This document shows positions 1-8,395 of a stretch of DNA of 64,000 nt, in pieces. The stretch lies in assembly GCA_902577875.1 (NCBI GenBank), contig CACHAX010000004.1, positions 1 to 64,000 of the forward strand, written 5' to 3'. Each line of letters begins with the position of its first letter. The first letter of the stretch is position 1. The notes below the pieces were generated by a model. The model was given only the letters and a program-made list of their open reading frames with translations. It was not told the origin of the DNA and did no database searches. The translations under genes and the position numbers were made by a program. Source of the stretch: an uncultured Pelagibacteraceae bacterium (lineage in GTDB: Bacteria > Pseudomonadota > Alphaproteobacteria > Pelagibacterales > Pelagibacteraceae).

Positions 1-180
1 ACCCATGTTAAAATAAGACTTGTTCCCGAGTCTAAACCTGATAGTCCTTTTTTTTATTATGTAAAAAAGCCAGCTGGTGGTGAGAAAGCTAAGGTAAAAT
101 TAAAAGCAAAAAAATACAACCCTGCAACTAGAAAACATGAAGTTTTTGTAGAAAAAAAATTACCACCTCATAGTAAATAA
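1..180 (+). CDS. rpmG: 50S ribosomal protein L33 (5' end outside window)
   Basis: Reading frame 1 is open from the window edge to TAA at 178-180, giving 59 residues; the start codon lies upstream. The sequence runs from a KIRLVPES strand through FFYYVKK to a YNPATRKH..F tail, which matches the L33 pattern (KIKL..., FFYVTKKN, KYDPVARKHV.F). L33 is a small protein of the large ribosomal subunit near the E site. The visible part has no cysteines, so it is the zinc-free (C-minus) form. The C-terminal extension EKKLPPHSK is longer than in E. coli. It was missed by the ORF track because it is truncated and short. Confidence 0.82.
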   Translation, partial: THVKIRLVPESKPDSPFFYYVKKPAGGEKAKVKLKAKKYNPATRKHEVFVEKKLPPHSK

Positions 181-181
181 T

Positions 182-472
182 TTATTTATTTTTAAAATTC
201 CTTCTTTCAAAATCAATATAAGACATAATCATATTTTTCCATATACGATTTGTTATCTTTGGATCAATTTTATTTTTAATTGATTTTTTTTTAATGTTTT
301 TTAAAATTATTGATATTCTTTTCTTGTCAACAATTTCATGCTTATAGGTTTTAAGTTTAAGAACTTTCTTGACTATATTAGTCCTAATTTTTATCAATTT
401 AATAAGCTTATTGTCAAGTAGATCTAATTTCTTTCTCAGGATATTTAATTTTTTTCTTTTATCAGGCGACAT
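182..472 (-). CDS. Chorismate mutase, AroQ type
   Basis: This 96-residue all-helical protein fits the monofunctional AroQ-fold chorismate mutases (about 90-100 aa). They convert chorismate to prephenate in phenylalanine and tyrosine synthesis. Helix 1 has the LRKKLDLLDNKLIKLIKIR pattern (the family's 'R..ID.id..ll.Ll..R') and is followed by a lysine-rich stretch and an EIVDKKR turn (family '...i.d..Re..il'). Helix 3 ends in a W..MI..YI..ER pattern typical of alphaproteobacterial members. Lysines are greatly enriched, as elsewhere in the window. Its stop lies 2 bp from the end of rpmG, tail to tail. It stands alone, divergent from ctaA across 43 bp. The fold call is by pattern, not by alignment. 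Confidence 0.75.
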   Translation of the reverse strand: MSPDKRKKLNILRKKLDLLDNKLIKLIKIRTNIVKKVLKLKTYKHEIVDKKRISIILKNIKKKSIKNKIDPKITNRIWKNMIMSYIDFERRNFKNK

Positions 473-515
473 TTGATCAATTGGATTTATTTATAAATAT
501 TATATTTAAACAACT

Positions 516-1532
516 ATGTATACTGAAATAAATACAAAATACAGAATATACATATCTAATTGGTTGTTAGTTATGTTCATTTTGATCTCAGCAATGATAG
601 TAGTTGGAGGTTTGACAAGACTTACAGATTCTGGACTATCAATTACTGAATGGGAATTTTTTAAAGGCTTTTTTCCACCAATCAATAATGAGTCATGGAT
701 AGCTTACTTTGATGCTTATAAGCAAATACCAGAATTTAAACTTCAAAATTATTCAATGACTTTAAGTGAATTTAAGGTAATATTTTGGTGGGAGTGGGCA
801 CACAGATTTTTTGGACGTGTAATTGGCTTGGCATTTCTGATTCCTTTAATTTTCTTTTCCATCAAATTAGGTTTTAAAAAATTTTATAATTTTTATTTTA
901 TTTTTTTTTTGATTTGTTTTCAGGGACTTTTAGGTTGGTACATGGTCCAGAGTGGTCTAGTAAATAATATAGATGTAAGTCATTTTAGGCTGTCAGTACA
1001 TCTTTTATTTGCATTTATTATTTTATCGTTAATTTATTGGAATTATTTAAGTTTATTAAATTTAAATAAAATGGATAAAAAAATTAATAATTATTTACCT
1101 GAATTTTTTTTAATATTAATTTTCTTACAAATTATTATTGGTGCTTTCGTTTCGGGCATGGATGCAGGAAAAATATATAACACTTGGCCACTAATGGGTA
1201 ATTCATATTTTCCAGATGATAATAACTTTATAAGTTTATTTAAATTATCTGCTTTTAGTGATCCATCACTAGTTCAATATTTACATCGAAATTTAGCTTA
1301 TTTAATATTCATTATATTCATAGTGATTTTATACATAACTTATCGGAATAAAATTTTTTATTTATTTAAAGCTGTAACTATTTTAGGTTTAATTATTTTA
1401 TTACAAATTATATTGGGAATTCTTACAGTTTTGTCTGGTGCTAGTATTTTAGTAGCATCTTTGCATCAATTTAGTTCAATATTATTAATAACATCATCAT
1501 TATATTTTTTATACAAGAATAGATTTAGTTGA
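516..1532 (+). CDS. ctaA: Heme A synthase (COX15/CtaA type 2)
   Basis: A 338-residue multispanning inner-membrane protein, about eight hydrophobic segments. It oxidises the C8 methyl of heme O to the formyl of heme A for cytochrome c oxidase. Near the N-terminus is VVGGLTRLTDSGLSITEW, the family signature after the first helix. The WWEWAHRFFGR segment and later QYLHRNLAY and SLHQFSS segments supply the conserved heme-ligand histidines. The middle FVSGMDAGKIYNTWPLMG stretch is also typical. Length matches alphaproteobacterial CtaA (about 340-360). Start ATG follows a short AT-rich leader. The stop abuts the next, oppositely transcribed gene with no spacer, so the two transcripts probably overlap at their 3' ends. 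Confidence 0.93.
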   Translation: MYTEINTKYRIYISNWLLVMFILISAMIVVGGLTRLTDSGLSITEWEFFKGFFPPINNESWIAYFDAYKQIPEFKLQNYSMTLSEFKVIFWWEWAHRFFGRVIGLAFLIPLIFFSIKLGFKKFYNFYFIFFLICFQGLLGWYMVQSGLVNNIDVSHFRLSVHLLFAFIILSLIYWNYLSLLNLNKMDKKINNYLPEFFLILIFLQIIIGAFVSGMDAGKIYNTWPLMGNSYFPDDNNFISLFKLSAFSDPSLVQYLHRNLAYLIFIIFIVILYITYRNKIFYLFKAVTILGLIILLQIILGILTVLSGASILVASLHQFSSILLITSSLYFLYKNRFS

Positions 1533-2642
1533 TTATTTTCTTTCAATTACAAATAGTTCATTCTTAAAATATAGTCCTTTATTTTTATTGACAATATCTT
1601 TTACAACTTTTTGGTAATATTTCTTTCTTTCTGCATTCATTATTTGCTCATCTGATATTTGGTTAACATAAACTGCAGCATTCCACGCTGAAAATATTAA
1701 TGAAGTAGCAATACCACCGCTAATTTCATTTGGTAATGCCCTCAATACATATTTGATATTTTGTTTTTTATTAAATTTTAAACTTTTCAAAATCTCAATG
1801 TTTGTATTTTTTTTTATATATTTAATTATTGATCCGTATAGTGAAGGAAATGGTTTTTCGTTTGGCCATATTTTCTTAATAATTTTATTTCCTGGATCAT
1901 TTCCACATGCATGTACTACCACTAACTTACCTTTCTTATCTAATGATTTTATCATTGGATCAATAACATACTTTACTTTTTTCTCTGCAGATATTCTTGA
2001 TCTATAAGGTTGAGATGCAATGATTAAATCGTAACTATTTTTTCCATTATTTTTTTTTGGAATAACATTTTTCAACGAAAATTCCTGATCTTTTCTATAA
2101 ATTACAATTACTGATGGTTCTTTGTATGTGGGATTTCCATTCTTAGGGTTTCTCTCTATTTGCCATTTTTTACTTAAAAATTCTTGATTAAGTTTTCTCA
2201 ATTGATTTGAAAAATCTAATGAAGAATTGCCTTTTAGTTTAACTATCTTCCAATTCATTTTTTTTTGTTTTTTTTTATCATTTGATTTGAGTGCGGTTGA
2301 TTCTACATAATTTAGATTTGATATTACAAATACTGTATTTTTATGTTCAACAAATCGGTCTGGAAGTTTTTCCAGTCCTAATCTTACATCTTCCATGCTT
2401 ATTTCCTTTGTACTTACTAGTAGAGGAATTTGAGGCATTTTTTGATGACATTGCCTCATTATGCTCATCAATAATGATCCATCACCCATACCTGCATCAA
2501 ATATTTTTAATGCTGGAAATTTAGGTTTTAATTTTTGTACAATAGGTTTTAAAGCATCAGCAATCTTATTTTTTTCATTAGTTGTTGTAACAAAAAGCAA
2601 ATATTTTTGCCTATTATCAAAAAATCTAAAATTCTTTTTCAT
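1533..2642 (-). CDS. SAM-dependent methyltransferase-like protein, substrate unknown
   Basis: A 369-residue soluble protein. Residues 48-56 read FDAGMGDGS, a class I methyltransferase motif I (acidic-x-G-x-G-x-G) expected to bind SAM. A YDLIIASQPYRSR segment in the second half and GKLVVVHACGNDPG after it resemble the motif II/III strands of a Rossmann fold. A Lys-rich insert (KSNDKKKQKKMNWK) separates the N-terminal motif from the rest. The final third (ALPNEISGGIATSLIFSAWNAAVYV) is well ordered and probably family specific. I do not recognise a named enzyme. It could modify a small molecule or a protein. The downstream neighbour is ctaA, tail to tail with no gap. Upstream on the same strand, 16 bp away, is the alpha/beta hydrolase, so it may belong to the metY operon. 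Confidence 0.6.
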   Translation of the reverse strand: MKKNFRFFDNRQKYLLFVTTTNEKNKIADALKPIVQKLKPKFPALKIFDAGMGDGSLLMSIMRQCHQKMPQIPLLVSTKEISMEDVRLGLEKLPDRFVEHKNTVFVISNLNYVESTALKSNDKKKQKKMNWKIVKLKGNSSLDFSNQLRKLNQEFLSKKWQIERNPKNGNPTYKEPSVIVIYRKDQEFSLKNVIPKKNNGKNSYDLIIASQPYRSRISAEKKVKYVIDPMIKSLDKKGKLVVVHACGNDPGNKIIKKIWPNEKPFPSLYGSIIKYIKKNTNIEILKSLKFNKKQNIKYVLRALPNEISGGIATSLIFSAWNAAVYVNQISDEQIMNAERKKYYQKVVKDIVNKNKGLYFKNELFVIERK

Positions 2643-2658
2643 AAGTGCTAAAATATAA

Positions 2659-3474
2659 TTATTTATTTACTGGATAATTAGTTGTTATGAATTTTTTCAA
2701 AACATTTAATACTCGATCAGCTTCCTCTAATAACATCATATGTCCACAATTATCTATTATATCTATTTGACTTCCTTCAATTAAGTTAGCTAGTTTTTTT
2801 CCTTCTTTAACTGGGCACATTTTATCGTCAGTAGCAAGTATAGAAAGGGTAGGTATTTTTATTTGTTTTGCAGCTTCAAAACCATTTTTGTAATTATCAC
2901 ATGCTCTAAAATCTACACCGAGGGTATTTTTTATTGTTCTAGTTTTTGCTAACATTGAACCTGTATTAATATGATATAGACCTGGCACAGGATGACCACC
3001 AAAGTGACCCGCAGGCCCATGAGCCCAGTCCATCATTAATTCAACAGCTTTAGGATCATTATTTTCTGCTAAAGATAATAATTCTGGGTTCATTGGAATT
3101 GCACCAGCACCACCCATTAAACTTAAAGTTTTTATTTTATCAGGATTCCTTGCTGTACACTCAACTGTAACTAAACATCCTTGAGAATGACCGACTAAAG
3201 AAGCTTCTTTATATCCAACTGCATCAATAACATCGCTTACCCAATCAGCCATATCCTCAATTGATTTTAAACTTTCACCCCCTGATAATCCATGACCAGG
3301 CATATCTAAAGCTAAAACACTATATCCATGGAATGCAAAGTATCTTGTTTGCAAAACCCATGTCATATGAGTTAGTCCACTACCATGTACAAATATTATT
3401 AATGGCTTATTTTTATCGAAAGGTCTACCTCCCGTAGAAGCATAAACCTCCTTATTATTTACCTGAAACTTCAT
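2659..3474 (-). CDS. Alpha/beta hydrolase
   Basis: A 271-residue alpha/beta-hydrolase-fold protein. The oxyanion strand is IIFVHGSGLTH (about 27-36), the nucleophile elbow GHSQG is at 95-99 (Ser97), an Asp candidate lies in LATDDKMCP (about 215) and the His in NCGHMMLLEE near the end, so the catalytic triad looks complete. A cap-like segment (AHGPAGHFGGHPVPGLYH) lies between. Its ATG overlaps the metY stop (ATGA), indicating translational coupling and probably a joint role in sulfur amino-acid metabolism. It is too short, and its elbow motif is wrong, for MetX homoserine acetyltransferase. The substrate cannot be told from sequence. Confidence 0.8.
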   Translation of the reverse strand: MKFQVNNKEVYASTGGRPFDKNKPLIIFVHGSGLTHMTWVLQTRYFAFHGYSVLALDMPGHGLSGGESLKSIEDMADWVSDVIDAVGYKEASLVGHSQGCLVTVECTARNPDKIKTLSLMGGAGAIPMNPELLSLAENNDPKAVELMMDWAHGPAGHFGGHPVPGLYHINTGSMLAKTRTIKNTLGVDFRACDNYKNGFEAAKQIKIPTLSILATDDKMCPVKEGKKLANLIEGSQIDIIDNCGHMMLLEEADRVLNVLKKFITTNYPVNK

Positions 3475-4799
3475 TGATTGGATACGAGTCTAGGTTTCCT
3501 AGCAGCTCTAAATCCATTTTCAAAGTCATTTTTAATATCATCTATATCTTCAATACCGACTGATAATCTGATCATATCATGGGATAAACCCGCAAATTTT
3601 AATGTAGCTTCATCCATTTGAGAATGTGTTGCTGATGCTGGATGAATTACCAATGTACGTGTATCCCCAACATTTGCTAAATGAGAAGCAAGTTTAACGT
3701 TATTAATAAATGCTTCACCTGCAGCTTTTCCTCCTTTAATACCAAACGCAATCATTGATCCTTTGCCATTTGGTAACAATTTACTTGCTAAATCATGATC
3801 TGGATGATCTGGTACACTTGGATGTGAAACCCAAGCAACACTTTCATGACCCAATAAATACTCGACCATTTTTTCAGCATTCTCACAATGTTTTTTCATT
3901 CTGACAGAAAGTGTTTCTATACCTTGTAACACATTCCATGCATTTTGAGGGCTTAGACAAGGACCAAAATCTCTCATACCTTCTGCTCTTGCTTTCATCG
4001 TAAATGCTGTTGGTCCAAATTCTTCAGCAAAAGATAATCCATGATAACCTTCATAAGGTTGAGTCATTGTTGGAAATTTATCATTTTGCATCCAGTCAAA
4101 CTTACCCCCTTCTACAATTATACCAGCCATTGAAGATCCATGTCCTGCCATCCATTTAGTAAGTGAATGAACTACGATATCAGCACCGTGTTCTATAGGT
4201 TTGCATAAATAAGGTGTTTGATAAGTTGCATCTACCATTAAAGGAATACCTGCGTCATGAGCTATTTTAGCAATCTCGGGCATATTCATTATTTCATTTC
4301 CTGGATTACCTACAAGTTCTCCAAAAATACCTTTTGTATTTTTTTGAATTGCTTTTTTAAATCCTTCTGTGTCTCTTGGTTTTACAAAAGTTGTTTTAAT
4401 TCCAAATTTTGGAAGTGTTAATCTAAATAAATTTACAGTTCCTCCATAAAGCTGTGATGATACAACTAAATGGTCACCTGCTTCACAAAGAGTCATAACT
4501 GCAAGAAATATTGCACTCATACCAGACGATGTAGCAAGTGCAGCTGTTCCACCCTCTAATGAAGCAACTCTCTCCTCTAAAACGGCAACTGTCGGGTTTG
4601 ATATCCTACTATAAATATGTCCACCCCTTTCTAAATTAAATAATGCTGCCGCATGATCTACATCATCAAATAGATATGAAGTTGTTTGGTATATTGGTAC
4701 TTGTCTCGAACCAGCATTTTTATGAGGTTGATAACCTGCGTGTAAACTAAGGGTATCAAATTTATATGTTTTGGGATCCATTCCTTTTTTGTCTGACAT
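3471..4799 (-). CDS. O-acetylhomoserine sulfhydrylase-like PLP enzyme (MetY / Cys-Met metabolism family)
   Basis: A 442-residue member of the Cys/Met-metabolism PLP family. Known members make homocysteine from O-acetylhomoserine and sulfide or methanethiol, or degrade methionine. Visible signatures are YSRISNPTVAVLEERVASLEGG (about 63-84), the SSGMSAIF loop, VDATYQTPYL with the PLP-ring Asp190, and HSLTKWMAGHG with Lys215 as the Schiff-base lysine. The ~440-aa length and the long insert after the lysine (MQNDKFPTMTQPYEGYHG) favour MetY over cystathionine gamma-synthase (~380-400). A clear AGGAG ribosome site lies about 8 bp before ATG. Downstream it is coupled to the hydrolase. Gamma-lyase activity cannot be excluded. 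Confidence 0.85.
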   Translation of the reverse strand: MSDKKGMDPKTYKFDTLSLHAGYQPHKNAGSRQVPIYQTTSYLFDDVDHAAALFNLERGGHIYSRISNPTVAVLEERVASLEGGTAALATSSGMSAIFLAVMTLCEAGDHLVVSSQLYGGTVNLFRLTLPKFGIKTTFVKPRDTEGFKKAIQKNTKGIFGELVGNPGNEIMNMPEIAKIAHDAGIPLMVDATYQTPYLCKPIEHGADIVVHSLTKWMAGHGSSMAGIIVEGGKFDWMQNDKFPTMTQPYEGYHGLSFAEEFGPTAFTMKARAEGMRDFGPCLSPQNAWNVLQGIETLSVRMKKHCENAEKMVEYLLGHESVAWVSHPSVPDHPDHDLASKLLPNGKGSMIAFGIKGGKAAGEAFINNVKLASHLANVGDTRTLVIHPASATHSQMDEATLKFAGLSHDMIRLSVGIEDIDDIKNDFENGFRAARKPRLVSNQ

Positions 4800-4914
4800 T
4801 TAGTTGCTCCTGTTTAAATTTTAAGATTTATTATAAACAAATATTATCGCTTATTTATAGCCTATTTATTAGTTAAAACTATCAAAAATGACTTAAGTTC
4901 TAACTGTATATCGT

Positions 4915-4943
4915 TTGACAATATATCGATTTATAAGTATTAA
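4915..4943 (+). promoter_or_regulatory. Probable sigma-70 promoter of rplM-rpsI
   Basis: A perfect -35 hexamer TTGACA (4915-4920) is followed after 17 bp by TATTAA (4938-4943) as a -10. This would start transcription only a few bases before the rplM ATG at 4954, so the mRNA would be nearly leaderless. The ORF track used this TTG as the rplM start; reading it as the -35 box explains both the start choice and the unusual 13-residue N-terminal extension. Confidence 0.45.
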
Positions 4944-4953
4944 TCCCGCAATT

Positions 4954-5412
4954 ATGACTAAATTTCTTAAAAAAGATGACATCAATAGTAAATGGTTTGA
5001 AATTGACGCAACCGGAGCTGTTGTTGGAAGACTAGCAACTGTTGTATCAAAAATTCTTAGAGGAAAAAATAAAGCAACATTTACTCCTCATATGGATAGT
5101 GGAGATTTTGTTGTTGTTAAAAACGTAGATCAATTAAAATTTACAGGGAATAAGTTTTCAAACAAAAAATATTATAGACATACTGGGCATCCTGGTGGAA
5201 TTAAAGAAACAACACCTGAATTATTACAATCTTCAAAACCAGGTGAAGTTTTAAAAATGGCAGTAAAAAGAATGTTACCTGGCGGTCCTTTAGCTAAAAA
5301 ACAACTAACTAAACTTAAGGTTTATTCAGGATCGGATCATCCTCATTCAGCACAAAATCCTGAAGTAATAGAAATTGGAAAACTTAATTCAAAAAATATT
5401 ATAAGAAATTAA
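4954..5412 (+). CDS. rplM: 50S ribosomal protein L13
   Basis: I start this at ATG 4954 (152 aa) rather than the TTG at 4915, because E. coli L13 (142 aa) begins at the equivalent place and the extra residues have no family counterpart. Diagnostic segments are WFEIDATGAVVGRLAT, TPHMDSGDFVVV, YYRHTGHPGGIK, MLPGGPLAKK and LKVYSGSDHPHSAQNPE. L13 is an early assembly protein of the 50S subunit. It is followed 1 bp later by rpsI, the conserved L13-S9 operon, and then argC, an order also seen in other alphaproteobacteria. It is divergent from metY across about 155 bp. Confidence 0.96.
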   Translation: MTKFLKKDDINSKWFEIDATGAVVGRLATVVSKILRGKNKATFTPHMDSGDFVVVKNVDQLKFTGNKFSNKKYYRHTGHPGGIKETTPELLQSSKPGEVLKMAVKRMLPGGPLAKKQLTKLKVYSGSDHPHSAQNPEVIEIGKLNSKNIIRN

Positions 5413-5413
5413 A

Positions 5414-5845
5414 ATGGAAACAAATCAATCTACATCTTCAAAACTAAAATTAGATTTTAAAGATGCAAAATATGCAACAGGTAGAAGAAAGACTTCAATT
5501 GCAAAAGTTTGGTTAAAAAAGGGGACTGGTAAAATTTACGTTAATGGTAAAAATTTAGATGATTATTTCACAAGAGCTACTCATAAAATGCAAATACTAA
5601 GACCTTTTGAAATTATCAATCAATCTACAGAATACGATGTTAGATCCCAAGTTGTTGGTGGTGGACACACAGGTCAAGCAGGAGCATTAGTACATGGTAT
5701 ATCAAGAGCACTATTACAATTTGATGAAAATCTAAAACCAACACTTAGAAAAGAAAAACTTACCACGAGAGATTCTAGATCAGTTGAGAGAAAAAAACCT
5801 GGTCGTGCAAAAGCTAGAAGAAGTTATCAATTCTCTAAAAGATAA
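5414..5845 (+). CDS. rpsI: 30S ribosomal protein S9
   Basis: 143 residues. An N-terminal extension of about 18 residues precedes the conserved core YATGRRKTSIAKVWLKKGTGKIYVNG. The family's VVGGGHTGQAGALVHGISRAL segment follows. It ends in RDSRSVERKKPGRAKARRSYQFSKR, the basic tail that reaches the P-site tRNA (usual ending '..QFSKR'). S9 sits in the head of the 30S subunit. ATG lies one base after the rplM stop, so the pair is co-translated. About 33 bp downstream argC begins, probably on the same transcript. Confidence 0.97.
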   Translation: METNQSTSSKLKLDFKDAKYATGRRKTSIAKVWLKKGTGKIYVNGKNLDDYFTRATHKMQILRPFEIINQSTEYDVRSQVVGGGHTGQAGALVHGISRALLQFDENLKPTLRKEKLTTRDSRSVERKKPGRAKARRSYQFSKR

Positions 5846-5878
5846 TATCATTTTATTAAACAACTGTTATATTACAAT

Positions 5879-6901
5879 ATGTCTAAGATTAATGCATTAG
5901 TTGCTGGAGCTACCGGATACATAGGTATTCAATTGGTCAAATTATTAACTAAACATAAAAGAGTTAAAATTAAATATCTTTGTGGTGATACCTCTGTAGG
6001 TAAGAAAATTAGCTCTTATGATAAATACTTTAATAAATATAAACTACCAAATATTGTTAAATTTAATAATGAGTTATTAAAAAATGTTGATGTTATATTT
6101 ACTGCATTACCTAATGGAGAGGCTCAAAAAATTTCAAAAAATTTACATAATAAAAATATCTTAATTGATTTAGCGGCAGATTTTAGACTTAAATCTGCCA
6201 GTGAATATTTGAAATGGTATAAAATCAAACACAATGCTCCTAAATTAATCAAACAGAGTATTTATTCTTTACCTGAGTTAAATAATAAAAATATTAAAAA
6301 ATATAAAATAATTTCTTGCCCAGGATGTTATCCAACATCAATTTTATTACCCCTAGTACCGTTAATTAAAAAAAATATTGTAAAATCAAACAATATCATA
6401 ATTGATTCTAAATCTGGTTATTCAGGTGCAGGCAGAAATATTCATAAAAAATATAATAACAAATTTTTAAATGAGACATTGAGTGCCTATGGTTTAGCCT
6501 TTCACAGACACAATTCAGAAATCGATCAGGAACTAAAAATAAATACTGGCAAAAAGGTAAAATTTCAATTTACACCTCATCTTTCACCAATGTTTAGAGG
6601 AATATTAACTACTATTTATTTAGATCTAAAAAGAAATGATTCTATTGAAAAAATTTATTCTTTTTTAAAAAAATATTACAAAAATAATAAATTTATTAAA
6701 ATTTTGAAACCAAATACTTTTTTAGGAACTAATGAAGTAATAAACACAAATAATTGTCATATTTCTGTGTGCGAGAGCAAATATAAAAATAAAATTATTA
6801 TATTGTCAGCAATAGATAATTTGATTAAGGGTGGTAGTGGACAAGCTGTTCAAAATATGAATATTTTATTTGGATATAAGTCTGATGAAGGATTAAATTG
6901 A
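5879..6901 (+). CDS. argC: N-acetyl-gamma-glutamyl-phosphate reductase
   Basis: 340 residues, third step of arginine synthesis: NADPH reduction of N-acetylglutamyl phosphate to the semialdehyde. The N-terminal Rossmann motif is VAGATGYIGIQL (about 8-19). The catalytic cysteine is Cys150 in SCPGCYPTS, the family signature (PGCYPT). Further on are SGYSGAGR and a FTPHLSPMFRGI segment with the active-site His. Length fits the long (type 1) ArgC, about 340-350 aa. It lies downstream of rplM-rpsI. Its stop overlaps the start of the small lipoprotein gene (TGATG), suggesting an argC-lipoprotein-hom amino-acid operon. Confidence 0.94.
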   Translation: MSKINALVAGATGYIGIQLVKLLTKHKRVKIKYLCGDTSVGKKISSYDKYFNKYKLPNIVKFNNELLKNVDVIFTALPNGEAQKISKNLHNKNILIDLAADFRLKSASEYLKWYKIKHNAPKLIKQSIYSLPELNNKNIKKYKIISCPGCYPTSILLPLVPLIKKNIVKSNNIIIDSKSGYSGAGRNIHKKYNNKFLNETLSAYGLAFHRHNSEIDQELKINTGKKVKFQFTPHLSPMFRGILTTIYLDLKRNDSIEKIYSFLKKYYKNNKFIKILKPNTFLGTNEVINTNNCHISVCESKYKNKIIILSAIDNLIKGGSGQAVQNMNILFGYKSDEGLN

Positions 6902-7104
6902 TGAAAATACTGATAATTTTATTAATTTTTTTATTTATAAATAATTGTTCTAATCAAAACTTTGGTTCTTTTTTTAAGAAAAAAAATGGTGATATGGTTG
7001 AAAATCCAAATTTAGATATTGATAAAAATATTTCTTTCGAGGATTTTAAAAATAAAATTATTAATTATGGAAAAAATAGTAGTTTTCCAAGTTTAGATGA
7101 ATGA
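6901..7104 (+). CDS. Small putative lipoprotein
   Basis: A 67-residue ORF. I start it at ATG 6901, which overlaps the argC stop, rather than the TTG one codon earlier. The N-terminus is a strongly hydrophobic segment ending in FINNCSNQ, a plausible though weak lipobox with Cys near position 16. The remaining ~50 residues are charged, without recognisable domains (NLDIDKNISFEDFKNKI...). It overlaps hom by 8 bp. The position between argC and hom resembles the small 'lipoprotein' genes found beside biosynthetic genes in alphaproteobacteria, but I know no function for it. Existence is supported by perfect coupling on both sides. Confidence 0.55.
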   Translation: MKILIILLIFLFINNCSNQNFGSFFKKKNGDMVENPNLDIDKNISFEDFKNKIINYGKNSSFPSLDE

Positions 7105-8395
7105 TATGACTAAAAAGCTTAATATAGCAATTGTTGGATTAGGGCAGATTGGAAATTATCTCTATAATGAATTAAATACAAAAAAAAAAGATATTCTAAA
7201 AAAAACTGGAAAAATTATCTCTGTTTCTGCAATTTCAGCTAAAAATATTAATAAAAAAAGAAAATTTAGAATTAATAAGAAAATATTTTATAAAGATCCA
7301 TTTAAAATTTTTAAAAATAATAAAATTGATATTTTAATTGAAGCCATTGGTCAATCTGATGGTATATCAAAAAAAATTGTAGAATTTGCACTTAAGAATA
7401 AAATTCATGTTGTAACTCCTAATAAGGCATTAATTTCTAAACACGGTAACAATCTTTCTAAACTTGCTGAAAAAAATAAAGTTAATTTAGAATTTGAAGC
7501 ATCAGTAGGAGGTGGAATCCCTGTATTAAGAACTATTAAAGAAGGGCTAGCAACTAATAAGATAAGTAAAGTATATGGAATATTAAATGGCACTTGTAAT
7601 TATATATTATCTGAAATGGAAGAGACTAAGTCTGGCTTTTCAACTGTATTGAAAAAAGCTCAACTACTAGGTTATGCTGAACCTGGTAATCCAAAATTAG
7701 ATTTAAATGGTTACGATGCTTTAGCTAAAGTTAAAATTCTTTCCGCTTTAGCATTTAATAATAAAGTATCAAATTCAAAATGTTTAATGGAGGGTATTGA
7801 AAATATAGAATATAAGGATTTAGAAATTGCAAATCAATTAAATTATAAAATTAAATTATTGGGAATAACAGAAATTGTTAATAATAAATTATTTGAAAGA
7901 GTTCATCCGTGTTTAATTAAAAAAAATACTTACATTGCAAATGTTAATGGTGTTATGAATGCTGTTATAATTGAAGGTAATCCAGTAGGGGAGAGTGTTT
8001 TGCAGGGAGAAGGTGCTGGGCCTGGTCCTACATCATCTGCTTTAATGTCTGATCTTTTGTCAATTTTACGTGGAAATATAAAATATCCTTTTGGGATTTC
8101 TGATAATAAAAGAAAATCTCCTTCAATATATAATACTGATAATTATTCAAATGCTTTATATATTAGGCTTGAAGTTAAAGATAAACCTGGTGTTCTATCT
8201 GAAATCACAAAAAAATTTGCTAAACACAAAATTTCTGTTCAAAGATTAATACAAATACCAAATAATAAAAATAAAACTGCTTCTATTGTGATTATAACTC
8301 ACAAATCCTTAGAAAAGGATTATCAGAAATGCATTAAATCTTTTAAATCAAATTTAAATATTATTAAAAACCCTGTATTATTAAGACTTTTTTAA
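7097..8395 (+). CDS. hom: Homoserine dehydrogenase
   Basis: 432 residues. It reduces aspartate semialdehyde to homoserine, the branch point to methionine and threonine. The NAD(P) motif is IAIVGLGQIGNYL at about 9-21. The catalytic domain has TPNKALISKHG, ASVGGGIPVLRTI, GILNGTCNYILSEM and AEPGNPKLDLNGYDALAKVKIL, all diagnostic. The C-terminus (LYIRLEVKDKPGVLSEITKKFA...) is an ACT domain, normally the allosteric site for threonine feedback. An internal ATG at 7106 (MTKKLNIAIVG) is an equally good start. It overlaps the preceding lipoprotein gene by 8 bp and the following permease by 1 bp (TAATG), so all are probably co-transcribed. Confidence 0.95.
   Translation: MNDMTKKLNIAIVGLGQIGNYLYNELNTKKKDILKKTGKIISVSAISAKNINKKRKFRINKKIFYKDPFKIFKNNKIDILIEAIGQSDGISKKIVEFALKNKIHVVTPNKALISKHGNNLSKLAEKNKVNLEFEASVGGGIPVLRTIKEGLATNKISKVYGILNGTCNYILSEMEETKSGFSTVLKKAQLLGYAEPGNPKLDLNGYDALAKVKILSALAFNNKVSNSKCLMEGIENIEYKDLEIANQLNYKIKLLGITEIVNNKLFERVHPCLIKKNTYIANVNGVMNAVIIEGNPVGESVLQGEGAGPGPTSSALMSDLLSILRGNIKYPFGISDNKRKSPSIYNTDNYSNALYIRLEVKDKPGVLSEITKKFAKHKISVQRLIQIPNNKNKTASIVIITHKSLEKDYQKCIKSFKSNLNIIKNPVLLRLF

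Noticed and set aside
1753-2658. Plus-strand ORFs of 84, 77 and 65 aa opposite the methyltransferase-like gene
   Set aside because: Shadow frames of a well-supported minus-strand gene; no family similarity.
4800-4914. SAM-II/SAM-V riboswitch in the metY leader
   Set aside because: SAR11 metY genes can carry SAM riboswitches, so I looked for a pseudoknot with the GCTAAA-type end; I could not identify one in this ~115-bp gap. A cmsearch with the Rfam models would decide.
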